A stretch of DNA of 10,177 nucleotides from RYN-428 sp035648595 (GTDB taxonomy: Bacteria; Planctomycetota; Phycisphaerae; Tepidisphaerales; Tepidisphaeraceae), in the NCBI GenBank assembly GCA_035648595.1, contig DASRLH010000401.1:1-10177 (forward strand). Reading direction: 5' to 3'. The position numbers and the translations under genes were made by a program. Below, piece by piece: positions 7,046 to 10,177 of the stretch (position 1 is the first letter of the stretch; the number at the start of each line of letters is the position of its first letter). The notes below the pieces were generated by a model. That model worked only from the letters and a program-made list of their open reading frames with translations, was not told where the DNA came from and did not search any database.

Positions 7046-7130
7046 GCACCGGCGGCACGCCCGTGGTGCGGCTGGCGTGTCGGGCAGCGTTAAGTTCATG
7101 GGCGGGCTGCCCATTCCACGGGGGCAGCTA
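7046..7130. repeat. Palindrome-rich gap between apt and the membrane protein gene
   Basis: This 264-bp gap between divergent genes (6952-7215) holds several short inverted repeats. GCACC (7046-7050) pairs with GGTGC (7065-7069) around CGGCACGCCCG-like sequence, reminiscent of the repeat at 1740-1839. ATGGGC (7098-7103) pairs with GCCCAT (7109-7114). GGGCAGC (7082-7088) can pair with GCTGCCC (7106-7112), and GGGCAGC recurs at about 7124-7130. They look like decayed copies of dispersed intergenic palindromes. No clear promoter for the downstream gene is visible. Confidence 0.5.
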
Positions 7131-7215
7131 CGCACATCTGGGTCAACTCAAGCCGCGCGCTTGCAAACCTCTCCATACGCCGGTATCAGACGCGCGGCCC
7201 CTTGCATCGGCGAAC

Positions 7216-8781
7216 ATGATTCGTGAAGGAAGACAACCTCAACCCAGATTGGCAGTCCCCGTGTCCAATGAGCGGTTCGGGCAGATCGCGCTATGGCTTG
7301 TCGTGATCGCCGGATGCGGCTGCCGGCTGGCGCAATATCTGGCCGATCCATCGTACTGGCACGATGAGGCTTTGGTGGTGCTCAACGTGATGCACAAGTC
7401 GGCTCCCCAGCTTCTGGGCCGGCTGGATTACGCGCAGGCGGCGCCGCCGCTGTTTTTGATGGCCCAGCGCGCCATGTTCCTGGCGTTTGGGCCGGGCGAA
7501 TACGCGCTGCGGTTTGTGTCATTGATTTGCGGATTGGCGTCGCTGTGCATGTTCGCGTGGCTCTGCCGGCGTCTGCTCCCAGGGGTGATCGTGCCGTGGG
7601 TCGTGGCGTTCTTTGCCTTCTCCGATAAGTTGATCTGGCACGCCGCGGAAGTGAAACCGTACGGCGGAGATGCGCTGATCGCCGTGATCCTGTTTTTTCT
7701 GGCGCTGGCCCCGCCTGTGCGTCTGAAAGGCGCCAAAGACCAGTCAGGCGCGGATCGTGGCGCGGCTTCCCGCTTCATGGCGATTTCAATTTTCAGTGCC
7801 GTCGCGCTTTGGTTCTCATTCCCCACGTCGATTCTATTCGGAAGTCTTTCGCTGTTGTTTCTTCCGCGCCTGCTTCGGCAAGGCACACGGGGCGGGGTGA
7901 TTTATTTTGTAGGCTATGCACTGGTCGGCGCCTCGTTTTTGTTGCTCTATCACTTTTCGATCAAGCCGCAACATGTGGATTATCTGTCAAGCTATTGGAT
8001 CGATGACTTTCCGAATTACGCGCATCCGCTGCGCATTCCCTTTTGGCTGGCCGGCGAGTTGTATTCGCTGTGCAACCACCCGTACCGCTCGTTGGGCGCG
8101 ATCGTCGCGCCGTTGGCAATCCTGGGCATTTTCGGATGGCGCCGGCGCGGGCGAATGGATGTGGCGGCCGCCTGCCTGCTGCCGATCGGCCTTGCGATCG
8201 TCGCCGCCTTCGCCAGGCAATATCCTTTTAATGGCGACCGCCTGTCCGTCTATCTGATCCCCGGCCTGTTTCTCCTGTGCGGCGGGGGGCTGATGCTGCT
8301 GCGGGACATGTGTCTGGACGCCGGGCCCAACGCATTGAAGTTCGCGTGGGTGCTGCCGGCATTTGCCATCGCCGGTCGCGGCCTGGGCGAAGCCTCGTAT
8401 CGCGTAATCGCTCCCCGCAGTCGATCAGGCATCCGGCCGGCGGTGGCGTTTGCACGGGCGCATCGCCAGCCTGGTGAAGGGCTTTATCTCGTGGGTGAGC
8501 CGGATGAGAAGTCATTGTCGTACGCAACCAGGCTGTCACTTGAATTGCTCTGTTATTGGCCCAACCCTCCCGCGCCCTGGCATGCCGGGATGCCCGACAA
8601 ACTCTCGACAATTCCGGAACGCCGGTTCTGGGTCGTGATCGCGACGCTGCCCAGGCATGGCACGTCGAAGCTCAGTCCCCTGGTTAAGCAACTCGCGCCG
8701 ATAGCGCGCGAGAAAGAGCGCTTCCTGACGCCAGGCGGAGGCGGGGCGGCAGTGCTGTTCGAGCGGATTAAGCCGCGGTGA
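7216..8781 (+). CDS. Multi-pass membrane protein, GT-C/ArnT-like glycosyltransferase family
   Basis: Probable integral inner-membrane glycosyltransferase using a polyprenyl-phosphate sugar donor; substrate unknown. Of 521 residues, the first two thirds are hydrophobic, with about ten likely membrane segments (for example 24-40, 100-116, 123-137 and 152-166). The first external loop has YWHDEALVVLN (47-57). This acidic pair after the first membrane segment is the hallmark of the GT39/ArnT/PMT-like GT-C fold, where it helps bind metal and act as base. AQAAPPLFL (73-81) resembles the conserved PPL stretch after it. The last roughly 130 residues are soluble (LYLVGEPDEKSLSYATR) and suggest a periplasmic domain. 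The start is uncertain: ATG 7216 and GTG 7261 are both possible and neither has a good ribosome-binding site. The frame is open to 7063, but that part translates palindromic repeats. The neighbours give no hint of the acceptor. Confidence 0.7.
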   Translation: MIREGRQPQPRLAVPVSNERFGQIALWLVVIAGCGCRLAQYLADPSYWHDEALVVLNVMHKSAPQLLGRLDYAQAAPPLFLMAQRAMFLAFGPGEYALRFVSLICGLASLCMFAWLCRRLLPGVIVPWVVAFFAFSDKLIWHAAEVKPYGGDALIAVILFFLALAPPVRLKGAKDQSGADRGAASRFMAISIFSAVALWFSFPTSILFGSLSLLFLPRLLRQGTRGGVIYFVGYALVGASFLLLYHFSIKPQHVDYLSSYWIDDFPNYAHPLRIPFWLAGELYSLCNHPYRSLGAIVAPLAILGIFGWRRRGRMDVAAACLLPIGLAIVAAFARQYPFNGDRLSVYLIPGLFLLCGGGLMLLRDMCLDAGPNALKFAWVLPAFAIAGRGLGEASYRVIAPRSRSGIRPAVAFARAHRQPGEGLYLVGEPDEKSLSYATRLSLELLCYWPNPPAPWHAGMPDKLSTIPERRFWVVIATLPRHGTSKLSPLVKQLAPIAREKERFLTPGGGGAAVLFERIKPR

Positions 8782-8799
8782 GCGAAGCGCGTCCAGTAG

Positions 8800-8819
8800 A
8801 AGCGGCGTCCCCGCCGCTT
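8800..8819. repeat. Palindrome after the membrane protein gene, possible terminator
   Basis: AAGCGGCG, loop TCCC, CGCCGCTT form a perfect 8-bp stem 18 bases after the stop codon at 8781. Only three T residues follow, so it is a weak intrinsic terminator at best. The GCGGCGTCCCCGCCGC core looks like another member of the dispersed palindromes seen elsewhere in the window. Confidence 0.6.
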
Positions 8820-8922
8820 TCACGGCCTACGATGGATGCGCATTTCGCGAACGCCGTGACTAATGGATCGACATTGGGAGCTTGGCGCCACAGGCATGGT
8901 AGCGGGGAAGTGTGAAAACCGC

Positions 8923-8938
8923 GTTCGCTGAAGCGAAC
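8923..8938. repeat. Palindrome GTTCGCTGAAGCGAAC
   Basis: Perfect 7-bp inverted repeat with a 2-base centre, in the gap between the membrane protein gene and queG (8782-8996). It is followed by CCTACA. The whole reads like a mobile or dispersed repeat end that I associate, from memory, with Planctomycetota intergenic DNA. The rest of this 215-bp gap shows no ORF worth calling. Confidence 0.5.
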
Positions 8939-8947
8939 CCTACATTT

Positions 8948-8961
8948 GCCCACGATTGGGC
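8948..8961. repeat. Small hairpin GCCCA-CGAT-TGGGC upstream of queG
   Basis: A 5-bp stem with a 4-base loop, ending 35 bases before the queG start codon. If transcribed it would sit in the queG leader. It is too small to be assigned a regulatory role with any confidence. Confidence 0.35.
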
Positions 8962-8984
8962 GCGTCAAACCTATAAGGCGGTTC

Positions 8985-8988
8985 GGAG
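8985..8988 (+). promoter_or_regulatory. Ribosome-binding site of queG
   Basis: GGAG lies 8 bases before the ATG at 8997. It is one of the few clear Shine-Dalgarno matches in the window and supports this start for queG. Confidence 0.6.
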
Positions 8989-8996
8989 TCTGACAA

Positions 8997-9962
8997 ATGT
9001 CATCAACGACCTTTCACGATCTTTCCGCCCGCGCACTGGCGCAAAGCCTCAAGGCCAGAGTGCACGAGATCGGCTTTGATTTGGTCGGCATCGCGCCGGC
9101 CGATTTTTCGGCGCACCAGGATTATTTCCGGCGCTGGCTCGACGACGGCCACGCCGGGTCGATGGCGTATTTGGCGAATCGGTTCGAGGAGCGCACGAAT
9201 CCGGCTACTTATCTCCCCGATGCGCGAAGCGTCATCTGCGTTGCCATGAACTACCAGTCGCCGCTCCAAGACGTGCCGCCTGAATCGCGTGCGACGCATG
9301 GCAAGATCGCCCGATATGCCCTGGGCGTCGATTATCACGAGATCATCAAAAGCCGGCTGCACGAATTGGCGGATTGGATCCGCGCCACCGTCCCCGGCGC
9401 GCAGACGCGAAGCTGCGTGGACACGGCGCCGGTCATGGAAAAAGAACTGGCCGCCCGCGCCGGTATCGGGTGGATGGGCAAAAACACCTGCATCATCCAC
9501 CCCCAACGCGGCTCGTGGCTGCTGTTGGGCGAAGTGCTCACCACGGCTGATCTGCCAACCGATGAGCCGCTGGAGGATCATTGCGGCTCATGCACCCGCT
9601 GCATCGACGCCTGCCCGACCGGCGCCATCACCGCGCCGCATCAACTTGACGCCCGCCGATGCATCTCGTACCTCACCATCGAGCATCGCGGCGAAATCGC
9701 GCCAGACCTCCAATCGAAAATCGGCGACTGGCTCTACGGCTGCGACATCTGCCAGGACGTCTGCCCGCACAACCACCGCGCCCCACCCGCCACCGATCCC
9801 GCCCTCGCCCCGCGATTTGCCACCGGCGGACTGGACGTGACGGCCGTGATGGAGTGGACGCCAAAGCAATATCGCGAAACCCTTCGGCACAGCGCGATGA
9901 AACGGGTGAAGCTGCCGGTGCTGCAGCGGAATGCCGGGATTGTCGCGAGAAATCTAATATAG
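8997..9962 (+). CDS. queG: Epoxyqueuosine reductase QueG (short form)
   Basis: Catalyses the last step of queuosine synthesis: reduction of epoxyqueuosine to queuosine at the wobble base of tRNAs with GUN anticodons, using cobalamin and two [4Fe-4S] clusters, in the cytoplasm. The 321-residue protein has the family block VDTAPVMEKELAARAGIGWM (141-160), with Asp142 as the likely proton donor, then GKNTCI. A ferredoxin-like pair follows: CGSCTRCIDACPTGA (Cys196, 199, 202, 206), and RCISYLTIEHRG (Cys222) with CDICQDVCPHN (Cys249, 252, 256). It lacks the C-terminal HEAT-like extension of the E. coli type, which is common in short QueG proteins. The start is supported by GGAG 8 bases upstream. No other queuosine gene is in the window. 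The gene stands alone on the plus strand and faces the end of a group II intron. Confidence 0.96.
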   Translation: MSSTTFHDLSARALAQSLKARVHEIGFDLVGIAPADFSAHQDYFRRWLDDGHAGSMAYLANRFEERTNPATYLPDARSVICVAMNYQSPLQDVPPESRATHGKIARYALGVDYHEIIKSRLHELADWIRATVPGAQTRSCVDTAPVMEKELAARAGIGWMGKNTCIIHPQRGSWLLLGEVLTTADLPTDEPLEDHCGSCTRCIDACPTGAITAPHQLDARRCISYLTIEHRGEIAPDLQSKIGDWLYGCDICQDVCPHNHRAPPATDPALAPRFATGGLDVTAVMEWTPKQYRETLRHSAMKRVKLPVLQRNAGIVARNLI

Positions 9963-10048
9963 CCGCTCAATTTGGCGCCGCGCACGGGTATAGAAGCACT
10001 ACCGCGTGATATATCTGATGGCACGGAATCAGGCCGCAATCGATCGGG

Positions 10049-10086
10049 GTAGGGAAGGCCGATTGGTTTCGGCCTCCCCTCCCGCC
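10049..10086 (-). ncRNA. Group II intron domain VI and 3' boundary
   Basis: Directly after domain V the minus strand forms AGGCCGA-like and TCGGCCT-like arms (plus-strand 10056-10062 and 10069-10075, loop 10063-10068), extended by three G-C pairs (10052-10054 with 10076-10078) across one unpaired base at 10055. This fits domain VI in position and size. The unpaired base reads U on the intron strand, so I cannot identify the branch-point A with confidence, and the exact 3' splice site is inferred. The same hairpin could also serve as a terminator for the region after queG. Confidence 0.65.
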
Positions 10087-10119
10087 AAACCGGACGGGCG
10101 GATTTCCCGCATCCGGCTT
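10087..10119 (-). ncRNA. Group II intron domain V
   Basis: Catalytic hairpin of 33 bases. The lower stem AAGCCGGA pairs with TCCGGTTT over 8 bp (one G-U) and contains the AGC triad. The upper stem GCGG/CCGC is capped by a GAAA-type loop, with the expected small bulge on the 3' side. Size and layout agree with domain V of known introns. The base next to the bulge is C where I would expect A pairing with U, which may weaken the fold. Confidence 0.8.
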
Positions 10120-10177
10120 TCCAGTCAGTGGGCCATCTTCATGGATTGGCATACACGCCAACGGGCCGTTTTCAGCG

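Larger units (their letters stand above)
10049..10177 (-). mobile_element. 3' end of a group II intron (runs off the right edge)
   Basis: On the minus strand the window enters an intron from the right, through the end of domain IV, domain V and domain VI. The intron probably ends near 10049, where CTAC would give the usual terminal AY. Upstream of domain V is a small stem TTGGC/GCCAA (10146-10150 with 10157-10161). The chance reading frame across it gives KPDAGNPPVRFGG, nearly the peptide (KPDAGNPHVRF) that I associate with mis-annotated domain V sequences. The body of the ribozyme, and a reverse transcriptase if the intron encodes one, should lie beyond 10177 on the minus strand. The insertion is intergenic, 87 bp after queG and antisense to it. 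Class cannot be decided from this piece. Confidence 0.8.

Noticed and set aside
10052..10078. Intrinsic terminator of queG
   Set aside because: The hairpin lacks a T run on the plus strand and is better explained as intron domain VI, although it could act as both.
9967..10161. 64-codon minus-strand ORF with KPDAGNPPVRFGG
   Set aside because: The conserved-looking peptide is the translation of group II intron domain V, not a protein.

Overview
The window is GC-rich, tightly packed bacterial chromosomal DNA. I infer a member of the Planctomycetota. The intergenic gaps carry short GC-rich palindromes whose chance translations (such as TGVPPV and GRDARVT) I associate with that phylum. Ribosome-binding sites are mostly weak, and the gene mix (hpnE, larB/larE, a 92-residue DUF2103-like protein, a short QueG) fits. 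The assignment rests on recall and was not tested.

Layout, left to right. A gene-free end (1-294) is followed by four minus-strand genes. larB (2792-3571) and larE (1942-2805) overlap by 14 bp and encode two enzymes of nickel-pincer cofactor synthesis. Downstream lies a large inverted repeat (1740-1839), then a small DUF2103-like gene (1358-1636) that runs directly into a tRNA-dihydrouridine synthase gene (295-1356). Upstream of larB lies a decayed, frameshifted c-di-GMP signalling gene (3678-4818): the tail of a receiver domain, a complete GGDEF domain, and an EAL domain that has lost its first half.

The pseudogene's broken 5' end abuts a tRNA-Gly(TCC) gene on the plus strand (4872-4943). 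Only 42 bp later starts hpnE, the FAD enzyme of the HpnCDE route to squalene. hpnE and apt (minus strand) converge and overlap by 77 bp at their 3' ends. A palindrome-rich gap leads to a multi-pass membrane protein resembling GT-C glycosyltransferases (7216-8781), another palindrome-rich gap, and queG (8997-9962), the last enzyme of queuosine synthesis.

At the right edge the minus strand carries domains V and VI of a group II intron. This is the 3' end of an intron whose body and probable reverse transcriptase lie beyond the window.

Most of the window is housekeeping: tRNA modification (Dus, QueG), purine salvage (Apt), cofactor and lipid synthesis. I did not find a clearly new multigene system. 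The points most worth following are the intron end, the decayed GGDEF-EAL gene beside the tRNA, the nested inverted repeats, the three-cysteine LarE and the unusual hpnE 3' end.
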